A stretch of 64,000 bases of DNA from NCBI RefSeq assembly GCF_008693385.1, contig NZ_CP044065.1:1426001-1490000 (forward strand), in the 5' to 3' direction. Made by a program: the position numbers and the translations under genes. Below are positions 7,773-17,000 of this stretch, piece by piece. Below the pieces are notes generated by a model. It ran no database searches and was not told the origin of the DNA. It saw only the letters and a program-made list of their open reading frames with translations. The stretch is from Cupriavidus pauculus (GTDB lineage Bacteria > Pseudomonadota > Gammaproteobacteria > Burkholderiales > Burkholderiaceae). Each line of letters opens with the position of its first letter. Within the stretch, counting starts at the first letter, position 1.

Positions 7773-10700
7773 ATATCTCGAAGTTCTTTATCGACCGGCC
7801 GATCTTCGCGTGCGTGCTGTCCGCGCTGATCCTGCTCGCGGGCATCGTATCGGCCTTCCATATGCCGGTGTCGGAGTACCCGCAGGTCATCCCACCCTCG
7901 GTCGTCGTCCACGCGCAATACCCGGGCGCCAACGCCAAGACCATCGCGGAAACGGTTGCCGCGCCGCTGGAGCAGTCCGTCAACGGCGTCGAGGACATGC
8001 TCTACATGGACTCGAAGGCCAGCGCCGATGGCCACCTGTTCCTTACCGTGACGTTCAAGCTCGGCACCGATCCGGACCGCGCCCAGCAGTTCGTTCAGAC
8101 CCGTGTCTCACAGGCGCTGCCCCGGCTGCCCGAGGATGTGCAGCGGCTTGGCGTCACCGCGGTCAAGAGTTCGCCCGTCATCACCATCGCGGTCCATATG
8201 GTGTCGCCGAAAGGGACCTATGACGACAGCTACATCAGCAACTACGCAATCCTGCACGTCAGGGACCGCCTGGCGCGCATCGCGGGCGTCGGCGACGTCG
8301 TGCTGTGGGGCCCCGGCGGCTACGCCATGCGCGTGTGGCTGGATCCGGCCGCGCTGGCCGAGCGTGGCCTGAGCGCCAGCGATGTCGCCAGCGCCATCCG
8401 GCGCCAGAATATCCAGGCGGCGGTCGGCACCATCGGCAGTTCGCCCGCTTCCCCCGACACGGCGTTCCAGCTCACCGTCAACGCCGACGGGCGCCTGAAG
8501 TCGCCCGAGGAGTTCCGGCGCATCGTCATCAAGTCCGACGCGCGCGGCGCCATTACGCGCCTGGGCGACGTGGCGCGCGTGGAACTCGGGGCCGAGGACT
8601 ACGGCATTCGCGCGACGCTGAACAACGCGCCCGCCATCGCGCTGGCCGTGCAGGAAGCGCCGGGCGCGAACTCGCTCCAGATCTCGCGCGAGGTGCATCA
8701 GCTGATGAAGGAGCTGGAGAAGGAGTTCCCCGACGACCTGGCCTACCGCGTCGTCTACGAGCCGAGCCGCGCGGTGCAGACCGGCATCGATGCCGTGCTG
8801 GAAACGCTGCTGGAATCGGTCGCGCTGGTGGTGCTGGTCGTGTTCCTGTTCCTGCAGACGTGGCGCGCATCGATCATCCCGCTGCTCGCGGTGCCGATCT
8901 CCATCGTCGGTACGCTCACGTTCCTGATGCTCGCGGGGTACTCCATCAACACGCTGTCGCTGTTCGGCCTTGTGGTGGCCATCGGCATCGTGGTCGATGA
9001 TGCCATCGTGGTCGTGGAGAACGTGGAGCGCAATATCGCGCGCGGCCTCGGTCCGCGCGAGGCGACCTACCGCGCCATGCAGGAGGTCAGCGGGCCCATT
9101 GTCGCCATCGCGCTCACGCTGTCGGCCGTGTTCCTGCCGCTGGCGTTCCTCAGCGGCCTGACCGGCGAGTTCTACAAGCAGTTCGCGGTCACCATCGCCA
9201 TCTCCACGCTGATCTCCGCGGTGAACTCGCTGACGCTGTCGCCGGCGCTGTCAGCGCTGCTGCTGAAGGCCCATGGCGATGCGCCCGACGCGGTGACCCG
9301 CTTCACGCACAAGCTGTTCGGCCGCTTCTTCACGCGCTTCAATCGCATATTCGACCGTGCCTCCGAAGGGTATGGCGGCCGTGTCGGCCGCATCGTCAGG
9401 CACAAGGGCGCCATGCTCGTCGTCTACGGCGTGCTGCTGGCCGGCACGTGGTGGCTGACGAACCATGTGCCGGGCGGTTTCGTGCCCGCGCAGGACAAGG
9501 AGTACCTCGTCAGCCTGGCGCAGCTGCCCGAAGGGTCGACGCTGGACCGCACGGAAGCGACCATGAACCAGATGAACGCCATCGCGCTCAGGCATCCGGC
9601 CGTCATGGGCACGTCCAGCTACAGCGGCCTGTCGATCAATGGCGTGACCAAGAGCTCGAGCACGGCGCTGAGTTTTGTCCTGCTGAAGCCATTCGCGGAA
9701 CGCAAGGGCATCAGCGCCGACCAGGTCGCCGCCGACCTCACGCGCGAGTTCGGCCAGATCGGCCATGCCTTCGCGGCGATTTTCCCGGCCCCGCCGGTCT
9801 ATGGGCTCGGTACCCTCGGCGGCTTCAAGCTGCAGATCGAGGACCGCGGAGACCTCGGCTACGAAGCGCTCTACACGGCGACGCAGGCCTTTATCAAGAA
9901 GGCCGCCGAAGCGCCGGAGCTCAGCCCGCTGTACTCCACCTACACGGTGAACGTGCCCCAGCTCAAGGTCGATATCGACCGCGCCAAGGCGCAGCAGCTC
10001 GGCGTCGATACGCCCGCGGTGTTCAGCACGCTGCAGGCATTCCTCGGCTCGTACTACGTGAACGACTTCAACTTCCTTGGCCGCGTGTATCAGGTGCGCA
10101 TGCAGGCCGACGGCAGGTTCCGCTCGCGTCCGGACGATATCGGCCAGCTGCATATCCGCAGCGAGTCCGGCCAGATGGTGCCGCTTGCCTCGGTCGCGAA
10201 GATCGGCCAGACCTACGGGCCCGACCAGGTGCTCCGCTACAACGGCTTTACGGCCGCCGACGTCAGCGGCGCGCCCGCGCCCGGCTACTCGTCGGACCAG
10301 GCGATGGCCGCTATCGATCGCATTGCCGCGGAAACGCTGCCGCCGGGCATGACCTACGAATGGACGGACCTGACGTACCAGCAGATCATCGCGGGCAACA
10401 GCGCGGTCTGGATCCTGCCGCTGTGCGTGCTGCTTGTGTTCTTCGTGCTGGCCGCGCAGTACGAGAGCCTGACGCTGCCGCTGGCCGTCATCCTGATCAT
10501 TCCGATGAGCATCTTCTCCGCGCTGCTTGGCGTGTGGCTGACGAAGGGGGACAACAATATCTTCACGCAGATCGGCCTGATCGTGCTGGTGGGGCTCGCC
10601 TCCAAGAACGCCATTCTGATCGTCGAGTTCGCGCGCGAGCTGGAGATAGCGGGCATGTCGACGATCAAGGCCGTGATCGAGGCCAGCCGCCTGCGGCTGC

Positions 10701-10954
10701 GTCCGATCCTGATGACGTCGCTGGCGTTCATCATGGGCGTCATTCCGCTGGTCGCCTCGACGGGCGCCGGCGCGGAGATGCGGCAGGCGATGGGCATCTC
10801 CGTGTTCTTCGGGATGCTTGGCGTCACGCTGTTCGGGCTGTTCCTGACGCCGCTGTTCTATGTCATGGTGCGCGCGCTCGGCGGCGGCAAGCCATTGCAC
10901 TCGGCCGCGCATCACGAGGCGCCCGTGCTGACATCTTCGGAGGGGCAGGCATGA
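7769..10954 (+). CDS. RND efflux pump, HAE1 family (MexF/AcrB-like)
   Basis: Inner-membrane proton/drug antiporter of 1061 residues, full length for the family. It starts with GTG overlapping the adaptor stop, then NISKFFIDRPIFACVLSAL (TM1). Proton-relay residues are present: Asp410-Asp411 in GIVVDDAIVVVEN and Lys946 in GLASKNAILIVEF. Two large periplasmic loops follow TM1 and TM7. MexF-like pumps export fluoroquinolones, chloramphenicol and aromatic compounds; the substrate here is not known. No outer-membrane factor gene follows. Confidence 0.95.
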   Translation: MNISKFFIDRPIFACVLSALILLAGIVSAFHMPVSEYPQVIPPSVVVHAQYPGANAKTIAETVAAPLEQSVNGVEDMLYMDSKASADGHLFLTVTFKLGTDPDRAQQFVQTRVSQALPRLPEDVQRLGVTAVKSSPVITIAVHMVSPKGTYDDSYISNYAILHVRDRLARIAGVGDVVLWGPGGYAMRVWLDPAALAERGLSASDVASAIRRQNIQAAVGTIGSSPASPDTAFQLTVNADGRLKSPEEFRRIVIKSDARGAITRLGDVARVELGAEDYGIRATLNNAPAIALAVQEAPGANSLQISREVHQLMKELEKEFPDDLAYRVVYEPSRAVQTGIDAVLETLLESVALVVLVVFLFLQTWRASIIPLLAVPISIVGTLTFLMLAGYSINTLSLFGLVVAIGIVVDDAIVVVENVERNIARGLGPREATYRAMQEVSGPIVAIALTLSAVFLPLAFLSGLTGEFYKQFAVTIAISTLISAVNSLTLSPALSALLLKAHGDAPDAVTRFTHKLFGRFFTRFNRIFDRASEGYGGRVGRIVRHKGAMLVVYGVLLAGTWWLTNHVPGGFVPAQDKEYLVSLAQLPEGSTLDRTEATMNQMNAIALRHPAVMGTSSYSGLSINGVTKSSSTALSFVLLKPFAERKGISADQVAADLTREFGQIGHAFAAIFPAPPVYGLGTLGGFKLQIEDRGDLGYEALYTATQAFIKKAAEAPELSPLYSTYTVNVPQLKVDIDRAKAQQLGVDTPAVFSTLQAFLGSYYVNDFNFLGRVYQVRMQADGRFRSRPDDIGQLHIRSESGQMVPLASVAKIGQTYGPDQVLRYNGFTAADVSGAPAPGYSSDQAMAAIDRIAAETLPPGMTYEWTDLTYQQIIAGNSAVWILPLCVLLVFFVLAAQYESLTLPLAVILIIPMSIFSALLGVWLTKGDNNIFTQIGLIVLVGLASKNAILIVEFARELEIAGMSTIKAVIEASRLRLRPILMTSLAFIMGVIPLVASTGAGAEMRQAMGISVFFGMLGVTLFGLFLTPLFYVMVRALGGGKPLHSAAHHEAPVLTSSEGQA

Positions 10955-10955
10955 G

Positions 10956-11058
10956 TCATCGCATGCGGTCACGACCAACTACCTCCGCAAGGGCGGCCTG
11001 AGCGAACGCTTTATCGCCCATATGCGAGGCTGGCCGAACTTTTTTGTCCCGAACTGAT
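10956..11058 (+). pseudogene. Possible short gene remnant after the RND pump
   Basis: Between the pump and the GST gene one frame reads about 33 codons ending VTTNYLRKGGLSERFIAHM-RGWPNFFVPN and a stop. It has no start of its own. The wording looks protein-like, but the stretch is too short to place in a family. It may be the tail of a lost gene, such as a missing outer-membrane factor, or chance. Confidence 0.2.
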
Positions 11059-11087
11059 ATCGTTAGACCCATTGAACAGGAGTTGAC

Positions 11088-11969
11088 ATGAGCGATGACG
11101 AACGCATGAACAATTTCCCGGCCGGATACGTGGTGCCCGAGGTCTGGGCCTGGGAGAACGAGAACGGCGGGCAGTTCTCCACGATCAACCGGCCGACCGC
11201 CGGCGCCACCTTCGAGAAGGCGCTGCCCGTCGGCAGGCATCCGCTGCAGCTTTACTCGCAGGGGACCCCGAACGGCCAGAAAATCACGATCCTGCTCGAG
11301 GAGCTGCTGGCGCTCGGGCACCAGGACGCCGAGTACGATGCGTGGCTGATCAATATCTTCCATGGCGACCAGTTCGGCTCGGGGTTCGTCGAGGTCAATC
11401 CGAACTCCAAGATTCCGGCGCTGGTGGACCGCTCGACCCCCACGCCGACGCGCGTGTTCGAGAGCGGCGCCATCCTGCTCTATCTCGCGCGCAAGTTCGA
11501 CGCGTTCCTGCCGAAGGACCACAAGGCCCATACGGAAGCGCTGAACTGGCTGTTCTGGCAGGTGGGCGCGGCGCCGTATCTGGGCGGCGGCTTCGGCCAT
11601 TTCTATGCGTATGCGCCGATCCGTATCCAGTACGCGATCGATCGGTTCGCGATGGAGGTCAAGCGCCAGTACGATGTCCTCGACCGTCACCTCGCGGACC
11701 ACCGGTTTCTCGCGGGCGATGAATACTCCATCGCCGATATCGCGGTATGGCCCTGGTATGGCGCGCTGGCGCAGAACGAACTCTACGGCGAAGGCGGCAA
11801 GTTTCTCTCGACGGAAAGCTATCGCCATGTGCAGCGATGGAAAGACGAGGTCGCGGCGCGCCCGGCCGTCAAGCGCGGGCGCCTCGTCAATCGGACCAAT
11901 GGGCCGGCCGATCAGCAATTGCGCGAGCGGCACGACGCTTCGGACTTCTCGGTATTGGGGCTGGCATAG
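11088..11969 (+). CDS. yghU: Glutathione S-transferase, YghU type
   Basis: Cytoplasmic glutathione-dependent disulfide-bond oxidoreductase of the Nu class. Seen: 293 residues, with an extended N-terminal arm (FPAGYVVPEVWAWE) typical of YghU, the thioredoxin-like domain with YSQGTPNGQKITILLEE and ESGAILLYLARK (glutathione site), and an all-helical C-terminal domain with EYSIADIAVWPWYGAL. The start is preceded by AGGAG. It is monocistronic between the pump operon and a LysR gene; a link to either is not shown. Confidence 0.93.
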   Translation: MSDDERMNNFPAGYVVPEVWAWENENGGQFSTINRPTAGATFEKALPVGRHPLQLYSQGTPNGQKITILLEELLALGHQDAEYDAWLINIFHGDQFGSGFVEVNPNSKIPALVDRSTPTPTRVFESGAILLYLARKFDAFLPKDHKAHTEALNWLFWQVGAAPYLGGGFGHFYAYAPIRIQYAIDRFAMEVKRQYDVLDRHLADHRFLAGDEYSIADIAVWPWYGALAQNELYGEGGKFLSTESYRHVQRWKDEVAARPAVKRGRLVNRTNGPADQQLRERHDASDFSVLGLA

Positions 11970-12035
11970 CACCGGGCCATCCGGGCCGGGTTTCCCTCGA
12001 TTGAGATTTTCTCAAGCGGGGACCAGAATCCCGGC

Positions 12036-12920
12036 ATGGACCGCCTGCCGCCGCTCAACGCCATTCGCGCCTTCGAAATCGTCGCGCGCCGCCTCAGCAT
12101 TACCGTTGCCGCCACCGAGCTGCACGTGACCGCCGGCGCGGTAAGCCGGCAGATCCGCACGCTCGAGGAAGCGCTGGGCGTGCCGCTGTTCGTACGCGGG
12201 CATCGAGAGATCACGCTGACGCGCGAGGGCGAGGAGTACTACCGCGCCGTTACCAGTTCCATGGACGGGCTGCGGCGCGCCACCAGCCGGCTCACGCATC
12301 GCACGCGCCGCACGCAGCTGAAGGTGCGTGCGTACACGACGTTTGCAATGCGTTGGCTGATTCCGCGCCTGTCCAGCTTTCATGCGGCCAACAAGGGCAT
12401 CGAGGTCCTGCTGACCGCCTCGCTCGATCCCGTCGATTTCCGGCGCGAGGATATCGATGGCGCGATCCGGCTCGGCGACGGCAAATGGCCGGGGGCCAAT
12501 GCCTACCGCCTCGTATCGAATCTGCTCGTGCCCGTTTGCAGTCCCGCCGTTGCCAGGGGCGTGCGCGGCGTAGCGGATCTGCAGCGGCAGGTGCTGCTGC
12601 ACTCCATCGCGCGGCCCGACGACTGGGCTTGCTGGCTCACGGCCGCGAAGGCCGGCGATCGGGTCGATGCGCGCAGCGGCATGACGTATCAGAGCTCGGC
12701 CATGGCGTATGCGGCGGCGCTCGAAGGGCAGGGCTTCGCGATCGCGCAACGCTTTCTGGTCGAGGACGACCTCGCGTCGGGCAAGCTCGTGACGCCGTTC
12801 AGGAAGGTCGTCGATATGGGCGACTACACCTACTATCTGCTGACCCCGGCCGATCGCGCGGAGAGCGCCAGCATGGCCACGTTCCGCAAGTGGCTGCTGG
12901 CGCAGTTCGCGCAGGCCTGA
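12036..12920 (+). CDS. LysR-family regulator, GcvA-like
   Basis: Transcription regulator of 294 residues with the GcvA-type start LPPLNAIRAFEIVARRLSI, a helix-turn-helix (VTAGAVSRQIRTLEEALG) and a LysR substrate domain. It lies 66 bases after yghU on the same strand and converges on the CoA-transferase operon. Either could be the target. A 17-bp repeat array starts at its stop codon. Confidence 0.92.
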   Translation: MDRLPPLNAIRAFEIVARRLSITVAATELHVTAGAVSRQIRTLEEALGVPLFVRGHREITLTREGEEYYRAVTSSMDGLRRATSRLTHRTRRTQLKVRAYTTFAMRWLIPRLSSFHAANKGIEVLLTASLDPVDFRREDIDGAIRLGDGKWPGANAYRLVSNLLVPVCSPAVARGVRGVADLQRQVLLHSIARPDDWACWLTAAKAGDRVDARSGMTYQSSAMAYAAALEGQGFAIAQRFLVEDDLASGKLVTPFRKVVDMGDYTYYLLTPADRAESASMATFRKWLLAQFAQA

Positions 12921-13190
12921 GTCACGCCACCTCATGGGTCGCGCCACCTCATGGGTCGCGCCACCTCATGAGTCGCGCCACCTCATGGGTCGCGCCACCT
13001 CATGAGTCACGCCACCTCATGAGTCACGCCACCTCATGGGTCGCGCCACCTCATGGGTCGCGCCACCTCATGGGTCGCGCCACCTCATGGGTCGCGCCAC
13101 CTCATGGGTCACGCCACCTCATGAGTCACGCCACCTCATGGGTCGCGCCACCTCATGGGTCGCGCCACATCATGGGTCACGCCGCGCACT
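12920..13190. repeat. 17-bp tandem repeat array, about 15 copies
   Basis: The unit is GTCGCGCCACCTCATGG with small variants (GTCACG for GTCGCG, GAG for GGG at the junction). About 15 full copies and one decayed copy fill the gap between two convergent genes. Because 17 is not a multiple of three, long false reading frames arise through it in all phases. The array starts at the LysR stop and ends at the CoA-transferase stop. A role as a transcription boundary, or as a simple variable-number repeat, is possible. Confidence 0.95.
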
Positions 13191-14376
13191 AAATGGCCCG
13201 CCGATCGGCCAGCGCGTCGATCTCGGCGTCGGCGAATCCAAACGCCCGCAACACGGCCACCGTATCCTGCCCGCACGCCGGCGCATGCCGATGCGGCCGA
13301 TCGTTGACCTCGGCGCTGCATACCGGAAACCCGGGCATGCGAATCGTGCCTAAGACCGGATGCTGCGCCTCGGCGATCATGCGGTTGGCCGCCACCTGCG
13401 GATGCGCGGCCACGTCGGCATACGTGGCTACCCGCGCGCAGAGGATATCCGCGGCCTGCAACACGGGCAGCCATTCGTCCGTCGTTCTGGTCACGAACAC
13501 GGTGGTCAGCGCGCCGACGAGTGCCGCGCGGTTCGCGACCCGCAGCGGCGAGGTAGCGAAACGCGGATCGTCGGTGAGCGCCTGTACGTCGAGCACCCTG
13601 CACAGGCTCCGCCATCGCGCCGGCATATAGGCCGCCACCATGATCCATCCATCGCGCGTCCGGAACGCCTGATTGGGCGCGGAATAGGGCGCCGCGCTGC
13701 CCGCACGCACGGGCAGTTCGCTATCGGCCAGATACCCGGCCAGGGCCGATTGCTGGAGGGCCAGCGCCGCATTGAGCAGGTTCACGTCGAGGTGGCCGCC
13801 GTTGCCATCCCGCTGCCGCTGCGCGAGCTTGGCAAGGATGCCCATCACCGCCACATAGCCCGTCATCACGTCCACCACGGGCGACTGGACCTTGCAGGGT
13901 TCGAGCCCATCGATGCCGATCAGGCTCATCAGCCCCGAGTCCGCCTGCAGAATGCCGTCGACGCCCGCGCGATCCGCATAAGGGCCGGTTTGGCCGTACG
14001 CCGAGATGGAGCAATAGATCAGCGCGGGGTGATCGGCGGCCAGTTGCGCATAGCCAAGGCCGAGCCGATCCATCACGCCGGGCCGCATGCTCTCCACCAC
14101 GATATCGGCCTCCGCGATCAGCCGCCGGGCCACCGCCACGCCCTCGGGCGTCTTCAGGTCCAGCGCAATACCGGACTTGTTGCGATTGAACGCGTGGAAC
14201 AGCGTGCTGTCGTCGCCGAGCCAGCCCGGGCCGAGGCCGCGGCCCAGCTCGCCGCCGGGCGGCTCGACCTTGATCACGCGCGCCCCCATGTCCGCCATCA
14301 GCATCGTGGAGATCGGGCCGGCGGCAATCTGCGTGAAGTCGATCACGGTCAGGCCGTCGAGTGCATTGCCTAGCAT
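13189..14376 (-). CDS. CaiB/BaiF family III CoA-transferase
   Basis: Cytoplasmic enzyme that moves CoA between carboxylic acids, probably activating the acid degraded by the upstream beta-oxidation-like genes. Seen: 395 residues, N-terminal LDGLTVIDFTQIAAGP, VIKVEPPGG, and the catalytic-aspartate region YCSISAYGQTGPYADRAGVD, typical of the family. It is last in a leftward operon, 13 bases after the Bug protein gene. The substrate is not determined. Confidence 0.93.
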   Translation of the reverse strand: MLGNALDGLTVIDFTQIAAGPISTMLMADMGARVIKVEPPGGELGRGLGPGWLGDDSTLFHAFNRNKSGIALDLKTPEGVAVARRLIAEADIVVESMRPGVMDRLGLGYAQLAADHPALIYCSISAYGQTGPYADRAGVDGILQADSGLMSLIGIDGLEPCKVQSPVVDVMTGYVAVMGILAKLAQRQRDGNGGHLDVNLLNAALALQQSALAGYLADSELPVRAGSAAPYSAPNQAFRTRDGWIMVAAYMPARWRSLCRVLDVQALTDDPRFATSPLRVANRAALVGALTTVFVTRTTDEWLPVLQAADILCARVATYADVAAHPQVAANRMIAEAQHPVLGTIRMPGFPVCSAEVNDRPHRHAPACGQDTVAVLRAFGFADAEIDALADRRAI

Positions 14377-14389
14377 GATGGGCTCCCGG

Positions 14390-15379
14390 TCACATCGCGA
14401 CCCTGATGTTGTTCTCCGAGATCACGCGCTGCCAGCGCTGCAACTCCCGGCCGATATATGCCTTGAGCTCGTCGGGCGAGGAGCCCTTGACCTCGAAGCC
14501 CTGGTTACGGAACTGCTCGGCCAGGTCGGGCGCCTTCAGCGCGTTCAGCAACGCGGCATTGAGCTTGTCGACCACGGCGCGCGGGGTCCTGGCCGGGGCG
14601 AGCATGCAATACCAGAGCTCGACGTCGTAGCCCTTGAGACCCGCTTCCGTAAAGGTCGGGAGGTCCGGCATCAGCGACGTGCGTTGCTGGCCCGCGATAC
14701 CGAGCGCGCGCAGCTTGCCCGTCTTGACGTATTGCGAGGCGGAGGCATAGGTGGCGAACGACACCTGCACCTGATTGCCCATCAGATCGGCGATCGACGG
14801 CCCGGTGCCGCGATAGGGCACATGCAGCAGCTCGGTCTTGTTGAGCCGCGCGAAGACCTCGCCCGCCAGATGCTGCGGCGTGCCCGGCCCCGGGCTGCTG
14901 TAGCTGACCTTGCCCGGGTTGGCGCGCGTGTAGTCGATGAATTCCTTGAGCGTGCGGTACGGTTGCTCGGGGTTCGACACCAGCATCAGCGGCACCGATC
15001 CGATCTTGCCCACCGCCTCGAAGTCGCGCTCGATATTGAACGGCACCTTCATGCCGAGATACGGGTTCATCGTGATCTGGCTCGACGCGATGACCACCGT
15101 ATAGCCATCGGGCGCCGCATGCGCGACGTAGTCGGCGCCGAGGTTGCCGCCCGCGCCGGGCTTGTTCTCGATGACGATGGGCTGGCCCAGCTGCTGGCTC
15201 ATTTTCGGGGCGATGAGGCGGGCGAGGATGTCGTTGCCGCCGCCGGGGGCGAAGGGTACGACGAGCGTGATCGGCTTGTTCGGATAGTTGCCTTGTGCCG
15301 AGGCGGGCATCGTCGTGCAGACGAGCGTTGCAACGGCGCAGCAGGCTAGTGCGCGCGCCATGCGCGGAAGGGTGTTCAT
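14390..15379 (-). CDS. Bug/TctC-family periplasmic solute-binding protein
   Basis: Binds a carboxylic acid in the periplasm. Seen: a signal peptide ending MPASAQ, then YPNKPITLVVPFAPGGGNDI, the family's usual ligand loop, and YRGTGPSIADL. 329 residues from the ATG at 15379, which has GGAGA seven bases upstream. No TctA/TctB membrane genes are nearby, as is usual for the expanded Bug family of Burkholderiales. Its place inside the acyl-CoA operon suggests that it captures the acid degraded there. Confidence 0.92.
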   Translation of the reverse strand: MNTLPRMARALACCAVATLVCTTMPASAQGNYPNKPITLVVPFAPGGGNDILARLIAPKMSQQLGQPIVIENKPGAGGNLGADYVAHAAPDGYTVVIASSQITMNPYLGMKVPFNIERDFEAVGKIGSVPLMLVSNPEQPYRTLKEFIDYTRANPGKVSYSSPGPGTPQHLAGEVFARLNKTELLHVPYRGTGPSIADLMGNQVQVSFATYASASQYVKTGKLRALGIAGQQRTSLMPDLPTFTEAGLKGYDVELWYCMLAPARTPRAVVDKLNAALLNALKAPDLAEQFRNQGFEVKGSSPDELKAYIGRELQRWQRVISENNIRVAM

Positions 15380-15431
15380 GGTTGTCTCCGGTATGGGTAT
15401 AGGTTTGTATCGGCGGCTATGCGCGTGCGAC

Positions 15432-16235
15432 TCAGCGTCCCGAGAACGCCGCCGGACGCTTCTCGGCGAACGCCGCGCGCCCCTCGATCCGGTCTGCCGT
15501 ATCGCGCAGCGCGCCCCAGTAGAGTTCGGTGAGCTCCTGCGCATCGGCGTCGCTCAGGTGCGCGGTCTGGCGCGCGAGCTTTCTGACCGCCTGCACCGCC
15601 AGCGGTGCATTGCCGGCGATCTTGCAGGCCAGCGCCATCGCGCGATCGACCAGTTGCCCCGGCGCCGTCACCTCCGAGATCAGGCCGATGCGCGCGGCCT
15701 CGGCCGCATCGATACGTTCGCCGGTCAGCACCATCTGCATCGCATGCGCTGACGGCACGGCCTTGAGCAGCCGGTGCAGGCCCGATACGCCCGGAATCGA
15801 CCCCACGCGCACCTCGGGCAGCCCGAAGCTGGCTTCCGCCGACGCAATACGCAGGTCGCACTGCAGCGCAATCTCGAGCCCGGCGCCCAGGCAATGGCCA
15901 TTGACGGCCGCGATCATCGGCTTCCAGCATTGCAGCGCGCTCAGGTCCATCAGGCGCAGATAGAGCCCGAGCTCGGCCGCGGGATCCGGTGCGTGGAACA
16001 ACGCTTCGGCGTACGACGCGGGCGATGACTGCGTGCCTTTGAGATCCGCGCCCGCGCAGAACGCGCGCGTGCCGCTCCCCGTCAGCACGATCGCCCGAAG
16101 CTCGGACCGGTCGCGCACCTCGCACAGTATGTCGCGCAACGTATGCAGCGTGGCCACGTTCAGCGCGTTGAGCGCATCGGGCCGGTCGATCGTCAGCAGC
16201 GCCACGGCGCCGTCGATATGGAGTTGTACGGTCAT
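15432..16235 (-). CDS. Enoyl-CoA hydratase/isomerase family protein
   Basis: Crotonase-fold enzyme that hydrates or rearranges an enoyl-CoA. Seen: 267 residues, oxyanion-hole segments AFCAGADLKG and NGHCLGAGLEIALQCDLRIA, and the active-site region FGLPEVRVGSIPG with the Glu typical of hydratases. The ATG at 16235 starts eight bases after the SDR stop. It is the fourth gene of the leftward operon; the SDR before it would supply the next, dehydrogenase step. Confidence 0.92.
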   Translation of the reverse strand: MTVQLHIDGAVALLTIDRPDALNALNVATLHTLRDILCEVRDRSELRAIVLTGSGTRAFCAGADLKGTQSSPASYAEALFHAPDPAAELGLYLRLMDLSALQCWKPMIAAVNGHCLGAGLEIALQCDLRIASAEASFGLPEVRVGSIPGVSGLHRLLKAVPSAHAMQMVLTGERIDAAEAARIGLISEVTAPGQLVDRAMALACKIAGNAPLAVQAVRKLARQTAHLSDADAQELTELYWGALRDTADRIEGRAAFAEKRPAAFSGR

Positions 16236-16243
16236 GGCGGCTC

Positions 16244-16999
16244 CTACACGCTCGGCGACGACAGGCTGCGGCCGCCGCAGACGTACAGCGTCTGGCCCGT
16301 CACGTACGACGCGTCGGCGCTCGCGAAGAAGCTCACCGCGTTGGCGATGTCCTCGGCCGTGCCGATGCGCTGCACGGGCACCGACTTCTGCAGCCGCGCC
16401 TGCACGTCCGGCGCGAAGTTGCGGAACAGCGGCGTATCGACGATGCCCGGCGCCACCGCATTGACCGTGACGCCCTTGCCCGCGAACTCGATGGCCAGCG
16501 AGCGCGTCAGGCTGACCACGCCGCCCTTGGCGGACGAATAGTTGGCCTGGCCGAAGCCGCCGAGCCACGCGCGCGACGAGATATTGACGATGCGGCCATA
16601 GCCGCGGTCGACCATGCCGGGCAGGGCGGCACGGCAGCACAGGAACGGCGCGCGCAGGTTCGTATCGACGACGAGGTCCCAGTCTTCGTCGCGCATTTTC
16701 AGAAAGCGCATGTCGCGGACGACGCCGGCATTGTTGACGAGGCAGTCGATGCGGCCGAGCGTCGCCTCGATATGCGCGAACGCGCCGTTAACGGCGGCCG
16801 AGTCCGTCAGATCGACGGTCACGCCCATTGCGCGGCAGTCCGCCTGGATCAGGCCCGCCACGGCATCGGAGAGCGCGGCGGCGTCGCGATCGAGCAGCGC
16901 CACAGCCATGCCCTGTGACGCGAGCCGCGTGGCGATGCCAAGGCCGATACCGCGTGCCGCCCCGGTGACGACGGCAACCTGCTGGATGTCCGCGTTCAT
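16244..16999 (-). CDS. Short-chain dehydrogenase/reductase (3-hydroxyacyl-CoA type likely)
   Basis: NAD(P)-dependent oxidoreductase of 251 residues. Seen: the cofactor loop TGAARGIG (residues 12-19), NNAG, catalytic Ser in VNISSRAW and the YxxxK pair in NYSSAKGG. It lies between thiolase and enoyl-CoA hydratase genes, so it probably oxidises the 3-hydroxyacyl-CoA intermediate. A FabG-like assignment alone would not fix the substrate. Confidence 0.92.
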   Translation of the reverse strand: MNADIQQVAVVTGAARGIGLGIATRLASQGMAVALLDRDAAALSDAVAGLIQADCRAMGVTVDLTDSAAVNGAFAHIEATLGRIDCLVNNAGVVRDMRFLKMRDEDWDLVVDTNLRAPFLCCRAALPGMVDRGYGRIVNISSRAWLGGFGQANYSSAKGGVVSLTRSLAIEFAGKGVTVNAVAPGIVDTPLFRNFAPDVQARLQKSVPVQRIGTAEDIANAVSFFASADASYVTGQTLYVCGGRSLSSPSV

Positions 17000-17000
17000 C

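Noticed and set aside
9251-10978. Long minus-strand frame opposite the RND pump
   Set aside because: It is a high-GC shadow of the pump gene, without protein-like motifs.
12353-13192. Frame running through the 17-bp repeats
   Set aside because: It is an artefact of the repeat and of the LysR gene in another frame.
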